Shown: piece after piece, positions 32,225 to 42,406 of the stretch
Numbering within the stretch: position 1 is the stretch's first letter
How the letters are laid out: every line of letters begins with the position of its first letter
Origin: Lachnospiraceae bacterium
GTDB taxonomy: Bacteria; Bacillota; Clostridia; Lachnospirales; Anaerotignaceae
Direction of reading: 5' to 3'
Assembly: GCA_003543235.1 (NCBI GenBank)
Contig: DPJA01000017.1
Location: forward strand, 1 to 64,000
Length of the DNA stretch: 64,000 nucleotides
Position numbers and translations under genes: made by a program
The notes under the pieces: generated by a model
What the model saw: the letters and a program-made list of their open reading frames with translations, nothing else
What the model was told of the DNA's origin: nothing
Database searches by the model: none

Positions 32225-35200
32225 TTAGTTAATACCCTCTTTTAACATAAGCTTTTTAAAAGCTTCGTAGGCATAGTTTGTGTTTATTCTTTCAAGATAA
32301 ATTTCTGTATCTTCCACAGCCTTAAGCTCTATATTTAATGATAGTTTCTTAACTGCCTGCTTTTCTGTCATTTCCTGTGCCACTGCCTTTTCGTCTGAAT
32401 AATCAAGGCTTACTTTCATTGCGTTGGCAATTCCCTTAATTACTTCAAGATTTGTTTTAGAAAGTGGAGGTATAGCTGCTGTTACAGCACTTGTAGTTGA
32501 ATCACAGCTTGTAATTGTCCCTGTGCTTTCTGCAAGAGAAACTAAAGGAAGTACGGCATCTGCTTTTTTTGCTGTTTCTGTAAGGTACATATCTGCTACA
32601 GCAACGAACTCAAATTCGCCTGCATCAAACTCCCCTACGTCCTCACCTAAAATAAGCATTGCTTTAACACTGCCATCTGTAAGCTTATCCTTTGTTAAGC
32701 AAAGAGGTGCAACACCAAGGTCACAAAGCCCCTGACTGTTTGCGTTTGTCTTAATCTGAATAATTCCGTTGCGTGGAGAGCCAATTTCTCCGCTTAAAAC
32801 AGCAATATCAGCTGCAGCCTTAGCCGCTTCTGCTTTCACATTAAACTGGTCAACAACAACCATTACTTTTTTTGCTTTCATAAGCATACCAGCCGCCTGT
32901 TTTGCTTCTTCTGTTACAACTGTATTGTTAAGGCTTTCCTTAAATTTATCAATGCCATTAGCTGTTGCACCTGCCTCTGTAAGGGCTTTAAGTATAGCCT
33001 TAAGAGCTGATGTATTGTCTGCATTGATATAAAGTGATGATTCCTGTGCCTCTTGAGAATCTGGCTTGTTGGAAACAACAATAACCTTTGCTCCTCTTGC
33101 TGCTGCCTGACGTATTTTAACACCAAGAACTGCGTGTTCTTTCATTATATCTGTTCCAACAAGTACAATCACCTCTGTTGAAAGAAGCTCCTCCAGCTTG
33201 CTTGTCGAGCCATCAAAGCCAGTTACCTCTTCAACGCCGCTTTTGTTCATGCCATAGCAGAAAACAGTTGGTGTTTTTAAACAATCGTTGGCATATTTCT
33301 TTGCCACATAAATTTCTTCATTTGTTAATTTGTCTGAAACGGAAACAGCAACTGCATCACTGCCATAACGTACAGAAACACTCTGAAGTTTTTTTGCAAC
33401 ATACAAGTTTGCCTCTTCCCATGAAACAGAAGTAAGTACGCCGTCTTTTTTAATAAGTGGTGATGTAATTCTGCCACTGCCTGTAAGCTCACTAAAACCA
33501 AACCTGCCTTTAACGCAAAGTGCGGCTTTTTCTGCTTCATCAGGTGTACTTTTCACAATAAGTCCACCCTTCGTCTGCAATGTTGTTTTACAGCCAACAC
33601 TACAGAAAGAACACGTTGTGTCGGTACACTTTGTTTCAAGTGGAATACGTTTTGTATTCACAGTTTTTTCGCCCAATGCACCTGTAGGGCAAAGGTTTAT
33701 GCACTGACCACAGCTTATGCAATCGGTTTCTTTAAGTGGAAGGTCCAGAGCTGGTTTAACAATAGAATCAAAGCCACGGTCAACAAGACCAAGGGCTGTT
33801 CTGCCCATCATTTCGTCGCAAACCCTTACGCAAAGTCCGCAAAGAATACATTTGTCAGGGTTTCTGTCAATAAACGGATGGCTGTTGTCAACCTTTCTGT
33901 TATGGCTTTCACCTTCATATTTTTCTGGCTCTACCTCGGCTTCATTTGCATATTTAATAAGCTTACACTCAAAGTAATCATGGCAGCCACACTCAAGGCA
34001 TCTGCTTGCCTCTGCAACTGCTTCTTCATCTGTAAAGCCATTGTTAACTTCGTGGAAATTATCTTTTCTTGCAGAAGGAGAAATATGGCTCATGCACTGA
34101 CGTGGAGCTTTTTCTCTATCAGCAAAATCCGCCTCTGTAAGGTCTTTTCTTTCAACTAAATATGGCTTTTTGTAGGCAACCTCAGCACCTTTAAGGTAGC
34201 TATCAATTACATTTGCTGCCTTTTGTGCCTCGCCAATTGCAGCAATGGCAATGCCCGCACCCTTATTGGTTGCGTCACCTACAGCAAATACATTTTCAAT
34301 ATTTGTTCTAAAGGTTGTTTCATCGGAAGAAATTGTTCCTTTTCTTGTAAGTTCAACGCCCTCAAGACCTTTAGGGTCAAGCTTTTGACCAAGTGCCATT
34401 ATAACTGCACTTACCTGCAAATCTTCTGTTTCACCCTCAATAGGAACAGGACTTCTTCTGCCACTAGCATCAGGCTCACCAAGCTCCATTTTCTGCAATT
34501 TAACGAACTTAATGCTTCCGTCTTCATTAGCAACAATATCCGTTGGGTTTGTAAGGTATTTAAAGATTACGCCCTCTTCCTCGGCTTCTTTAATCTCAAT
34601 TTCCTCAGCTGGCATTTCTGCTTTTGTTCTTCTGTATACACAGTAAACTTTTTTTGCACCCAAGCGAACAGCCACACGGCACGCATCCATAGCTGTGTTA
34701 CCGCCGCCAACAATAGCAACCTCTTGACCAACAACTATTTCCTCGTTAAGGGATACTTTTCTAAGAAAATCTATACCGCCGTGAACATTTGCATTGTCCT
34801 CGCCTTTAACACCCATTTTAATGCTTTCCCATGCTCCAACTGCAATAAGAACTGCATCATAAGTTTCTGTAAGATGGCTAAAAGTTACGTCATTGCCTAT
34901 TTTTATGTTATTAAGCATTTTAACGCCCATGCCCTCAATAAGGTCTATTTCCTGCTGTAAAACAGCCTTTGGCAGACGATATTCAGGAATACCGTAGCGA
35001 AGCATACCGCCCATTTTTGGCATTGCGTCATAAATTGTTACTTCATGGCCTTTTCTTCTAAGCTGATAAGCCGCCGTTAAACCAGCAGGCCCACCACCTA
35101 TAACTGCCACGTTGTGACCTGTGCAAGCTGCAACTTCTGGCATATAAGGCTTGTCACTTGCCAAGTCTTTGTCGCCTATAAAGCTTTTAATAAAGGCAAT

Positions 35201-35695
35201 GGAAATAGGTTCTTCAACCATTTGTCTTCTACAGGCTGTTTCGCATGGATGAGGACAAACACGACCAATTGATGATGGTAATGGATAAATATCCTTAACA
35301 ATTTTAACAGCCTCTTTAAATTCTCCGTTTGCTACCATGCCAACATATCCTTGACAGTCTGTACCAGCAGGACATGCAAGGGAACAAGGCGGACGGCAGT
35401 CGCCTGTATGGTCACTTAAAAGCAACTCAAGGGCAGTTTTTCTGCTTTCCTTAACCTTTTGTGTATTTGTGTTAATTACCATTCCCTCAGAAATTGTTGT
35501 TGCACAAGAACGCAGTAACTTAGGGTTGCCCTCTTGTTCAACCACACAAAGTCCACAAGCACCGTAAATTGCTACTCTTTCATCATAACAAAGGGTAGGT
35601 ATTTCAATGCCGTTTTCCTTCGCTACATCAAGCACAGTCTGTCCGTCGTATCCGCAAACCTCCATGCCATTAATATTCAATCTTAATTTAGCCAC
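32225..35695 (-). CDS. StnC-like subunit: 2Fe-2S / GltD / ferredoxin / molybdopterin-oxidoreductase-like fusion
   Basis: A 1156-residue electron-transfer protein. Residues 1-80 are a plant-type 2Fe-2S domain (Cys36, 47, 50, 64). Residues about 95-540 are a GltD/NfnB-like module with Fe-S cysteines (100, 104, 108, 114; 147, 151, 155), FAD motif VAVIGGGPAGL and NADP motif VAIVGGGNTA. Then come ferredoxin clusters (CLECGC; CILCGLCVRVC; CISCGQCINLC) and a degenerate molybdopterin-oxidoreductase region with CSFCSVGC. With the NuoE and NuoF genes before it, it matches the Sporomusa-type Nfn (StnABC) that bifurcates electrons between NADPH, NAD and ferredoxin. The Mo-cofactor ligand region is not evident. 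Confidence 0.85.
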   Translation of the reverse strand: MAKLRLNINGMEVCGYDGQTVLDVAKENGIEIPTLCYDERVAIYGACGLCVVEQEGNPKLLRSCATTISEGMVINTNTQKVKESRKTALELLLSDHTGDCRPPCSLACPAGTDCQGYVGMVANGEFKEAVKIVKDIYPLPSSIGRVCPHPCETACRRQMVEEPISIAFIKSFIGDKDLASDKPYMPEVAACTGHNVAVIGGGPAGLTAAYQLRRKGHEVTIYDAMPKMGGMLRYGIPEYRLPKAVLQQEIDLIEGMGVKMLNNIKIGNDVTFSHLTETYDAVLIAVGAWESIKMGVKGEDNANVHGGIDFLRKVSLNEEIVVGQEVAIVGGGNTAMDACRVAVRLGAKKVYCVYRRTKAEMPAEEIEIKEAEEEGVIFKYLTNPTDIVANEDGSIKFVKLQKMELGEPDASGRRSPVPIEGETEDLQVSAVIMALGQKLDPKGLEGVELTRKGTISSDETTFRTNIENVFAVGDATNKGAGIAIAAIGEAQKAANVIDSYLKGAEVAYKKPYLVERKDLTEADFADREKAPRQCMSHISPSARKDNFHEVNNGFTDEEAVAEASRCLECGCHDYFECKLIKYANEAEVEPEKYEGESHNRKVDNSHPFIDRNPDKCILCGLCVRVCDEMMGRTALGLVDRGFDSIVKPALDLPLKETDCISCGQCINLCPTGALGEKTVNTKRIPLETKCTDTTCSFCSVGCKTTLQTKGGLIVKSTPDEAEKAALCVKGRFGFSELTGSGRITSPLIKKDGVLTSVSWEEANLYVAKKLQSVSVRYGSDAVAVSVSDKLTNEEIYVAKKYANDCLKTPTVFCYGMNKSGVEEVTGFDGSTSKLEELLSTEVIVLVGTDIMKEHAVLGVKIRQAAARGAKVIVVSNKPDSQEAQESSLYINADNTSALKAILKALTEAGATANGIDKFKESLNNTVVTEEAKQAAGMLMKAKKVMVVVDQFNVKAEAAKAAADIAVLSGEIGSPRNGIIQIKTNANSQGLCDLGVAPLCLTKDKLTDGSVKAMLILGEDVGEFDAGEFEFVAVADMYLTETAKKADAVLPLVSLAESTGTITSCDSTTSAVTAAIPPLSKTNLEVIKGIANAMKVSLDYSDEKAVAQEMTEKQAVKKLSLNIELKAVEDTEIYLERINTNYAYEAFKKLMLKEGIN

Positions 35696-35710
35696 TTAAA
35701 ATCCCCCCTC

Positions 35711-37459
35711 TTAGTATATTTTTACTGCACCAAATTTACAGCTAGTAACACATTTTCCGCATTTAATGCAAAGTTCTTTGTCTATTACGTGTGTTTCCTT
35801 AACCTTTCCTGTTATTGCACCAACAGGGCAATTCCGTGCACACATTGTACAGCCTATGCACTTTTCAGCATCAATTTCATAGGAAATAAGAGCCTTGCAC
35901 TGCTTTGCTGTACATTTTTTGTTATAAATATGGTCTTCATACTCATTTCTGAAGTAACGAATTGTTGTAAGTACAGGGTTAGGTGCAGTTTGACCCAAAC
36001 CGCAAAGGGAAGATGCTTTAATTTGATTTGCAAGATTTTCAAGCAATTCAATATCGCCGTCCTTGCCCTTGCCCTCTGTAATTCTTGTAAGTATTTCAAG
36101 CATACGCTTTGTGCCTACACGACAATGAATACATTTACCACAGCTTTCCTTGCAGGTGAAGTCTAAGAAAAAGCGAGCCATGTCAACCATACACGTTGTT
36201 TCATCCATAACAACCATACCGCCGGAACCCATAATTGCTCCTGTAGCTGCAAGGGATTTGTAGTCGATAATTGTGTCAATAAGCTCCGCTGGAACACAAC
36301 CACCTGATGGTCCACCCATCTGCACAGCCTTAAATGCTTTTCCATCTTTAATGCCACCGCCAACGCCATAAATAATGTCGCCAACCTTAGCACCCATGGG
36401 AATTTCCACAAGACCGCCTTTTTTAATTTTTCCTGTAAGTGCAAAAACCTTTGTGCCTTTGCTGTTTTCAGTACCCATAGCACAGAATTTATCGCCACCA
36501 TTAGTTAAAATCCAAGGTACATTTGCATAGGTTTCTACGTTATTAATGTTTGATGGTTTCTGCCAAAAGCCCTTTTGTGCTGGAAAAGGAGGTTTAAGAC
36601 GTGGCATACCTCTTTCGCCCTCTAAGGAAGCAATAAGTGCTGTTTCCTCACCGCAAACAAAAGCACCAGCTCCAGCTTTAATTCTAAGGTCAAAGCTGAA
36701 ATTACTGCCCATAATATTTTTTCCAAGGAAGCCCTTAGCCCTTGCCTGTTCAATAGCATTGTTAAGACGAACAATTGCCAAGGGATATTCTGCACGCACA
36801 TATACAATTCCGTCATCACTGCCCATTGCATATGCACCTATAAGCATACCTTCAATAACTGCATGAGGGTCGCCCTCAATAACAGCTCTATCCATAAATG
36901 CACCAGGGTCACCCTCATCGGCATTACAGATAGTATATTTTTTAGTGCCTTGTGCATTTTTTGCAGCAGTCCACTTAAACCATGTAGGGAACCCAGCACC
37001 GCCACGACCTGCAAGACCCGACACTTTAATTTCTTCTATAACTTCATCCTGAGTCATGCTTTTAATACATTTTTCAAGGGCCTTGTAACCGCCACTAGAA
37101 ATATATTCTTCAATATTTTCAGGGTCAATAATACCGCAGTTTCTAAGGGCAATTCTTGTCTGCTTATCTAAAATTGCCTTGTCCTCTGGGCTTATAATAT
37201 ATTGTTCAGCCTTTTTGCCATTGCAAACGGCATCAATAATTTCTTTAATTGTTTCAGTTGTAACCTTAATGTAAGTGGTCTTTTCACCATTATCGTCAAT
37301 TACATCAACAATAGGCTCAAGGTAGCACATACCAATACACCCTGCAACACTTACAGGAAGGGTTATGCCTTTTTCAGCAATATATTCCTCTGCGGCTGCA
37401 CTAACCTTGTTTGCACCTGCTGCAATACCGCAACTTCCCTTGCCAACTATCATTTTCAT
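35711..37459 (-). CDS. NuoF/HydB-like subunit (StnB-like)
   Basis: A 582-residue flavoprotein. An N-terminal thioredoxin-like 2Fe-2S segment (C10, then AGCIGMCYLEP) leads into the NuoF core: NADH loop SGLAGRGGAGFPTW, FMN region GEETALIASLEGERGMPR and Fe-S cysteines in ESCGKCIHCRVGTKRM and SSLCGLG. The last 60 residues add a two-[4Fe-4S] ferredoxin (CIGCTMCARNCP and CIKCGKCVTSCK). Its start follows the NuoE stop by 2 bases, so both are made together. It passes electrons between NADH and the other subunits. Confidence 0.93.
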   Translation of the reverse strand: MKMIVGKGSCGIAAGANKVSAAAEEYIAEKGITLPVSVAGCIGMCYLEPIVDVIDDNGEKTTYIKVTTETIKEIIDAVCNGKKAEQYIISPEDKAILDKQTRIALRNCGIIDPENIEEYISSGGYKALEKCIKSMTQDEVIEEIKVSGLAGRGGAGFPTWFKWTAAKNAQGTKKYTICNADEGDPGAFMDRAVIEGDPHAVIEGMLIGAYAMGSDDGIVYVRAEYPLAIVRLNNAIEQARAKGFLGKNIMGSNFSFDLRIKAGAGAFVCGEETALIASLEGERGMPRLKPPFPAQKGFWQKPSNINNVETYANVPWILTNGGDKFCAMGTENSKGTKVFALTGKIKKGGLVEIPMGAKVGDIIYGVGGGIKDGKAFKAVQMGGPSGGCVPAELIDTIIDYKSLAATGAIMGSGGMVVMDETTCMVDMARFFLDFTCKESCGKCIHCRVGTKRMLEILTRITEGKGKDGDIELLENLANQIKASSLCGLGQTAPNPVLTTIRYFRNEYEDHIYNKKCTAKQCKALISYEIDAEKCIGCTMCARNCPVGAITGKVKETHVIDKELCIKCGKCVTSCKFGAVKIY

Positions 37460-37461
37460 AG

Positions 37462-37986
37462 TTACTCAGCCTCCTTTGCTTTAATTTCGGCAATAATTTC
37501 CTTTGCCTTTGTAGGAGTTAATGTTCCATAAGTTTCGCCGTTAATCATCATTACAGGTGAAAGGGAGCAACAGCCAAGACAGGCAACATTGTTCAGTGTA
37601 AAAAGTCCATCAGGTGTAGTTTCACCCTCTTTAATATTAAGTTCCTCACAAACTGCAGTTTCAATATCAACAGAACCGTTTACATGACAGGCAGTACCCT
37701 GACAAAGCATAATAAGATACTTGCCAACAGGCTCCAGCCTGAATTGTGCATAAAATGTTGCTACACCAAGTACCTTTGCAGGTTTAATGCCCGTCTTTAT
37801 AGCGATGTAATTAAGCAGCACAATTGGAAGATACCCGTAAATATCCTGTGCGTGCTGCAAAATTGTAATTAAACTTCCCTCAATTTTTCCGTACTTGTCA
37901 AAAACAGGCTCAAGCAATGTTGCATCAATACCTACTTTTTCAAGCTCCGCAAACGCTTGCTGGGCACAATTGCAGTTACTACTCAT
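37462..37986 (-). CDS. NuoE-like 2Fe-2S subunit (StnA-like)
   Basis: A 174-residue thioredoxin-fold protein. The four cluster ligands are in CQGTACHV and ACLGCCSLSP, as in NuoE/HydC. The N-terminal helix carries extra cysteines (SSNCNCAQQ). First gene of the nuoE-nuoF-fusion operon. Confidence 0.93.
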   Translation of the reverse strand: MSSNCNCAQQAFAELEKVGIDATLLEPVFDKYGKIEGSLITILQHAQDIYGYLPIVLLNYIAIKTGIKPAKVLGVATFYAQFRLEPVGKYLIMLCQGTACHVNGSVDIETAVCEELNIKEGETTPDGLFTLNNVACLGCCSLSPVMMINGETYGTLTPTKAKEIIAEIKAKEAE

Positions 37987-38290
37987 CTTTAAACAACTCC
38001 TTTATCCCCTTAAATTTGTAAGGCTGCATACGCAAACCTATAGTCTTTAATAAGCCAGTTAGCGGCAAGCCAACACACATCCTCGTTATTTGCTATTAGG
38101 CAAAAATAAAGCTCCCTAAATTCTATCATATCGTACGGTTTTATGCAATAAAGACCGCAACTCATAGCTGATTATATAGTGATACAAAATATGTAAAAAT
38201 CACTGTAAAATAAGATATAAATTGATTCATACTTAAACTTTATAAAACATAAGGATTGCATGAACTAAAAAACTTATTCTTTTATTAGTA
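37987..38290. other. Intergenic region between the Stn-like operon and proC
   Basis: About 300 bases separate the divergent operons. I saw only AT-rich sequence with promoter-like elements; no RNA gene, repeat or riboswitch was recognised. Confidence 0.5.
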
Positions 38291-38319
38291 TTGATAAACT
38301 TATCCGAAAATGATAAAAT
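38291..38319 (+). promoter_or_regulatory. Promoter of proC
   Basis: TTGATA, 17-base spacer, TAAAAT, about 55 bases before the proC start codon. Confidence 0.6.
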
Positions 38320-38373
38320 CTACTTTATTGTGATATTAAGATAAAATACCTGTTTGTCAAGGAGGAAACTAGT

Positions 38374-39180
38374 ATGAACTATGGATTTATAGGTGCCGGC
38401 AACATGGCAAGTGCAATAATAAAGGGAATGGTTAAAAGCGGAATAAATAGCAGTGATATAACTGTTTTTAATAAAAGCCAGCAAAAGGCGGATGCCCTAA
38501 AGGTAGAATGTGGAGTAACCGTGGCTGGAAGTCAAAAAGAGCTTATTGAAAGTGTTGATGTAATTATACTTTCTGTTAAGCCACAGGTTTTAGATAATAT
38601 TATTGGTACTATAAAAACTGACATTGGCAATAAAAAGCCCCTTATAATATCCATTGCTGTTGGCAAAACCATTGAATATCTTGAGGCTGGTTTAGGTGCT
38701 GACAATTCAATTGTACGTGTTATGCCAAACATAAATGCAAAGGTACTTATGTCAACCAGTGGGTACTGTCCTAATACCCTTGTAACAACAGAACAAGAGC
38801 AAATTGTGGAAAAATTGTTTGCAACTGTTGGCAGTGTTACAAAAATACCTGAAACAATGTTCAGCATATTTGGTGTAATTGCAGGCAGTTCACCAGCTTT
38901 TGCATACCTTTACATTGATGTGCTTGCAAGGGCAGCACAACGTGCAGGTATGCCAAAAAAACAAGCATTGGAAATTGCAGCAAACACCGTTTTAGGCAGT
39001 GCAAAAATGGTACTTGAAAGCAGCGAGCATCCATGGGAATTGGTTGACCAGGTTTGCTCTCCAGGAGGAACAACAATAGAAGGAATTTATGCCCTAGAGG
39101 ACAACGGTTTTGAGTCCACCATAGTAAAAGCGTTTGATGCTGTTATGGCAAAAGATAAGGCTATACAAGCAAAAAAATAG
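38374..39180 (+). CDS. proC: Pyrroline-5-carboxylate reductase
   Basis: A 268-residue enzyme for the last step of proline synthesis. The NADPH Rossmann motif is GFIGAGNMASAI at the start; VKPQVLDNI, VRVMPNINAKV and the C-terminal dimerisation signature (VCSPGGTTIEGIYALEDNGF) are present. AAGGAGG upstream. Single-gene unit with its own promoter and terminator. Confidence 0.96.
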   Translation: MNYGFIGAGNMASAIIKGMVKSGINSSDITVFNKSQQKADALKVECGVTVAGSQKELIESVDVIILSVKPQVLDNIIGTIKTDIGNKKPLIISIAVGKTIEYLEAGLGADNSIVRVMPNINAKVLMSTSGYCPNTLVTTEQEQIVEKLFATVGSVTKIPETMFSIFGVIAGSSPAFAYLYIDVLARAAQRAGMPKKQALEIAANTVLGSAKMVLESSEHPWELVDQVCSPGGTTIEGIYALEDNGFESTIVKAFDAVMAKDKAIQAKK

Positions 39181-39202
39181 TGCTTTAGTTTATAAATAAA
39201 AT

Positions 39203-39239
39203 AAAAAGGAGAAGTGGTATTAGTCACTTCTCCTTTTTT
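39203..39239. terminator. Bidirectional terminator between proC and cdaR
   Basis: AAAAAGGAGAAGTG pairs with the facing CACTTCTCCTTTTT around a 7-base loop, with A/T tracts on both sides. The genes on both sides converge here. Confidence 0.88.
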
Positions 39240-39269
39240 CTATCCTAACTGCTTTAATAAGCCTTATAA

Positions 39270-40580
39270 CTAATTTTGGGGTTCATCATTTGCAGGTGCT
39301 TGGGTTTCATCTGCCGTCACCTTAACAGAAACAACAGGTATATCTGAATCAACTAAATTAATTCCATCTGGAAGGATAACCTCCAGTGGCATGGTATATT
39401 GTCCTGCACCCACATTAGTTACTGTAAGACTTGCACTTACTTGTTCATTTGTAAGGGCATCTATTAAATCTTTAGTTCCTCGCACATCAAAAGATATATC
39501 TGCTGGTGCAACCTCTGCAACCAATCCATCCGCAAGTTCAATTTTAAATGAAATATTGTCTGCTTTTAGGGTAACGGTTTTTGTACTTTCTTTAACTATA
39601 TTTGCAGTAACAACTGCCTTATCACTTGTTCCATTTTTTAGCTTTACGCCATCACCAATATAATTTTTTATACTAAATGCCATGTTTGTATCGGTTTGCT
39701 TGCCATCAATATTAATGGGCGGAAGTTCTATTTTATCAATGTTTTTAAGCACCTTTTCATCACCCAAAACATAAACATATTCAGGGTTGCACGTCAAACC
39801 TCCCAGCACATAACCAGCTTCAGGCGTACCTGTTGATTTATAATCAATCTTAACTTTTTTGCTCATTTTAACAGGAATATACACATCTATAGTTTTAGTG
39901 CTTAAAGTTACGCCATTAACCTTAACTCCGTTTACATCATAAGCCACAAGCGTTGCCGTATAGTGACTGTCCTCTTTAATGCTTTCAAGGATAACAGATG
40001 CTTTTACTGTGTCCACAGAATCTACAGTAGTTTGTGACCCAGATACAGTAACAGTTTGAGGGGTAAGCTCTGGCTCTGTCAAAGTATAGTTAGTTTCCGC
40101 ATTGCCTTGAATATCAAGCACTATTGTTTTTTCAGCCGTAACTCGGTTTTCTATTATAAGGTTTATTGTTCCAGGTGTCTTTCCCTCTATTTCATAGCTG
40201 TCACTTAAGGTAGATGGAAGCTTTACTATTACCATAGCCGTTATAGCTTCACCATATCCGGGGCTTTCCTCTATTGTGCTTAAATCTATATATGCCTGTA
40301 TGTCACCTCTGTTTTGATAGAGTCTATCCAAGGCAATTCTTTGCCCACGTACCCTAATAGAGATTTTTTTACCATATATTTGGTCATAATTAGAAATAGT
40401 CTGTCCTCGGTCAGTTACAACGGAATCATTGCGTATTTCCAGTGTTACCGAAAAATTTCGAGTTTCCACAGGGTCCTCTATATTTATAACAATAAACCAA
40501 AGACATATGGCAATAACCAGGCTTAAAAGCTTCCAGCCAAAATCTTTCATTAGTATCTGCTTAAACTTATTCATTGGCAT
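39270..40580 (-). CDS. cdaR: CdaR/YbbR-domain regulator of c-di-AMP synthesis
   Basis: A 436-residue protein: N-terminal membrane segment (residues about 16-32, LLSLVIAICLWFIVIN), then four YbbR repeats (each starting with a K-x-V-x-L or similar strand). The extracytoplasmic repeats control the CdaA cyclase. It overlaps cdaA by 14 bases; the ATG at 40580 or the next at 40574 are both possible. GlmM does not follow, in contrast to many Bacilli. Confidence 0.93.
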   Translation of the reverse strand: MPMNKFKQILMKDFGWKLLSLVIAICLWFIVINIEDPVETRNFSVTLEIRNDSVVTDRGQTISNYDQIYGKKISIRVRGQRIALDRLYQNRGDIQAYIDLSTIEESPGYGEAITAMVIVKLPSTLSDSYEIEGKTPGTINLIIENRVTAEKTIVLDIQGNAETNYTLTEPELTPQTVTVSGSQTTVDSVDTVKASVILESIKEDSHYTATLVAYDVNGVKVNGVTLSTKTIDVYIPVKMSKKVKIDYKSTGTPEAGYVLGGLTCNPEYVYVLGDEKVLKNIDKIELPPINIDGKQTDTNMAFSIKNYIGDGVKLKNGTSDKAVVTANIVKESTKTVTLKADNISFKIELADGLVAEVAPADISFDVRGTKDLIDALTNEQVSASLTVTNVGAGQYTMPLEVILPDGINLVDSDIPVVSVKVTADETQAPANDEPQN

Positions 40581-41430
40581 GCCTACCCTTCCACAGTACT
40601 ATTTTTTTCTTTTTTATGGTTTTGTTGCTCTGTGAAAGCATACTTCTAAGGGTATCTATACTTATGTTGCGATAGAGTACACCACCTCTTGCAAGGGAAA
40701 TTGCTCCTGTTTCTTCAGAAACAATAATAACATACGCATCAGATACCTCGCTTGCACCTATGCCCGCCCTATGCCTTGTGCCTAATTCCATGCTTACATC
40801 ATTGCTGTCTGTAAGAGGAAGAAAACAAGTTGCTGCTGCAATGCGGTTATTCTTTATAATTACAGCTCCATCATGCAATGGTGTGTTGTGTTCAAAAATA
40901 TTTATTATTAACTGGCTTGTAACCAACGCATCAATGGGTATGCCCGTTCTCTCAAAATCTCCAAGTGGCACTTCCCTCTCTATTAGCATAAGTGCACCTG
41001 TTTTTTCCTTGCTCATTTTACCAGAAGCTCTAAGTATTTCTTCCACCGTTTTTTCTGAAAAATCGTTTACTTCGTTGCCTATATCAAATTTAAAAATAGA
41101 TGTAAAATGCTTTCCCTTGCCAAGTTGTTCCAAAGCCTTTCTAAGCTCTGGCTGAAATACCACTATAACGGCAATAATACCCACCGATATTGTTTTTGAC
41201 AGTATCCACAAAATTGTATTAAGCCCCAAAACCAACGCTATAAAAGCAAACACAAAAATAACAAGAATACCCTTAAACAATATCCACGCACGAGTTTCCT
41301 TTATCCAAAATATAATTTTGTAAGCAATATAAGCAACAATAAGTATATCTAAAACATCTGTTATTCCCACAGTAGGCAAGGTTATATCCGATAATCGGAA
41401 TGTCTCTAAAAAAGGTTTTATATATTCCAT
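40567..41430 (-). CDS. cdaA: Diadenylate cyclase CdaA
   Basis: A 287-residue cyclase from ATG 41430 (MEYIKPFLETFRLSDI); a GTG 15 bases earlier lies within the ribosome binding site. Three N-terminal membrane helices precede the DisA_N domain with its DGA (LHDGAVII) and RHR (GTRHRAGIG) signatures, both intact, so it should make c-di-AMP from two ATP. It is in an operon with cdaR and two small membrane proteins. Confidence 0.95.
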   Translation of the reverse strand: MEYIKPFLETFRLSDITLPTVGITDVLDILIVAYIAYKIIFWIKETRAWILFKGILVIFVFAFIALVLGLNTILWILSKTISVGIIAVIVVFQPELRKALEQLGKGKHFTSIFKFDIGNEVNDFSEKTVEEILRASGKMSKEKTGALMLIEREVPLGDFERTGIPIDALVTSQLIINIFEHNTPLHDGAVIIKNNRIAAATCFLPLTDSNDVSMELGTRHRAGIGASEVSDAYVIIVSEETGAISLARGGVLYRNISIDTLRSMLSQSNKTIKKKKIVLWKGRHANE

Positions 41431-41498
41431 ATTATCTGTGTTCACCTCCTTAATTTCAATGTTATTTCACGTTATCTGCGTCTTAATATGCTGACAAT

Positions 41499-42404
41499 TT
41501 ATTCGTTTATCTTAGGCACAACTTTAACATAATAGTAGTAATTGTCATCTTGAAATTTCACTCTCTGTGCAGTACCATAGTCCAGAATAAAATCCATACT
41601 TTGTATCACATACACAATAGCAGATGATATTATTGTGCCTAAAATTGAACCTATAATAGAAACCTGTGCATCAGTAACCACAGCCACTATTAAAAGCCCA
41701 ACTATAATTATTGCACCACTTACTGCAATGGCAAGTTCTCTCTCGTAACTAATAAATACATTAGTCATTGCCCAACCCGCAATAATTGCAACACAAAAAA
41801 CAATTGCCACAAAAACCCAGCCATTTCCGTTTATTGCCGTTTGCAAATATCCATATATATTTATTGCAGAATCCATAATACCAATAGGTGTAAAATCTGC
41901 CTTAGGTGCAATTTCCGCCATTCCTTTTAAAAGATATGTATTACTCCAAATAAAAACTGCTGCACTCACAGGTACTATTGCTCGAGGCCCAATATACAGT
42001 GCCGCAAAAACCGGAACAATGTATGGTATCTTAAAAAAATATGCAGTAAGCATTGCAGGTATAACCAAACTTTCTTTAGGAAAAATACGAACATAAAATA
42101 CAAAAATGAGAAAGAAGAATATAAATACCACTAATGCCGTTTCAATAGACGCCATAGATAAATATAAACAAGCTATCAATGCCCCAAGCAACATAAAAAT
42201 TGACGGAGAAACCAAGGTTGTAAGCACTGCACAGCAAAGCGTTATAACCAATGTTTTTGACGTGCTATCACTGCCCATTGCAAGCACAGAAAGCCTGCCG
42301 AACACAAAAAGTCCAGCCATAAGCTTAAACACTATATTAAATTGTACCTCTGCCTTTTTGTAAAATGCAGTTAACGACCGCCCAAATTTTATAAGCATTC
42401 CCAT
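41499..42404 (-). CDS. Multi-pass membrane protein of unknown function upstream of cdaA
   Basis: A 301-residue protein with about eight hydrophobic segments. No catalytic motif. The C-terminal 30 residues (FQDDNYYYYVKVVPKINE) are a short cytoplasmic tail. It begins 2 bases after the stop of the 140-residue gene and lies 68 bases before cdaA on the same strand, so the three are presumably co-transcribed. I know of no assigned function; candidates are a transporter, an ion channel or a membrane partner of CdaA. Confidence 0.85.
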   Translation of the reverse strand: MGMLIKFGRSLTAFYKKAEVQFNIVFKLMAGLFVFGRLSVLAMGSDSTSKTLVITLCCAVLTTLVSPSIFMLLGALIACLYLSMASIETALVVFIFFFLIFVFYVRIFPKESLVIPAMLTAYFFKIPYIVPVFAALYIGPRAIVPVSAAVFIWSNTYLLKGMAEIAPKADFTPIGIMDSAINIYGYLQTAINGNGWVFVAIVFCVAIIAGWAMTNVFISYERELAIAVSGAIIIVGLLIVAVVTDAQVSIIGSILGTIISSAIVYVIQSMDFILDYGTAQRVKFQDDNYYYYVKVVPKINE

Positions 42405-42406
42405 AA

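Noticed and set aside
32424..37171. Many open frames opposite the Stn-like genes
   Set aside because: They are antisense shadows of strongly coding minus-strand genes with intact cofactor motifs.
37987..38290. Riboswitch in front of the Stn-like operon
   Set aside because: Some GC-rich pairing is possible, but no known aptamer consensus was recognised.
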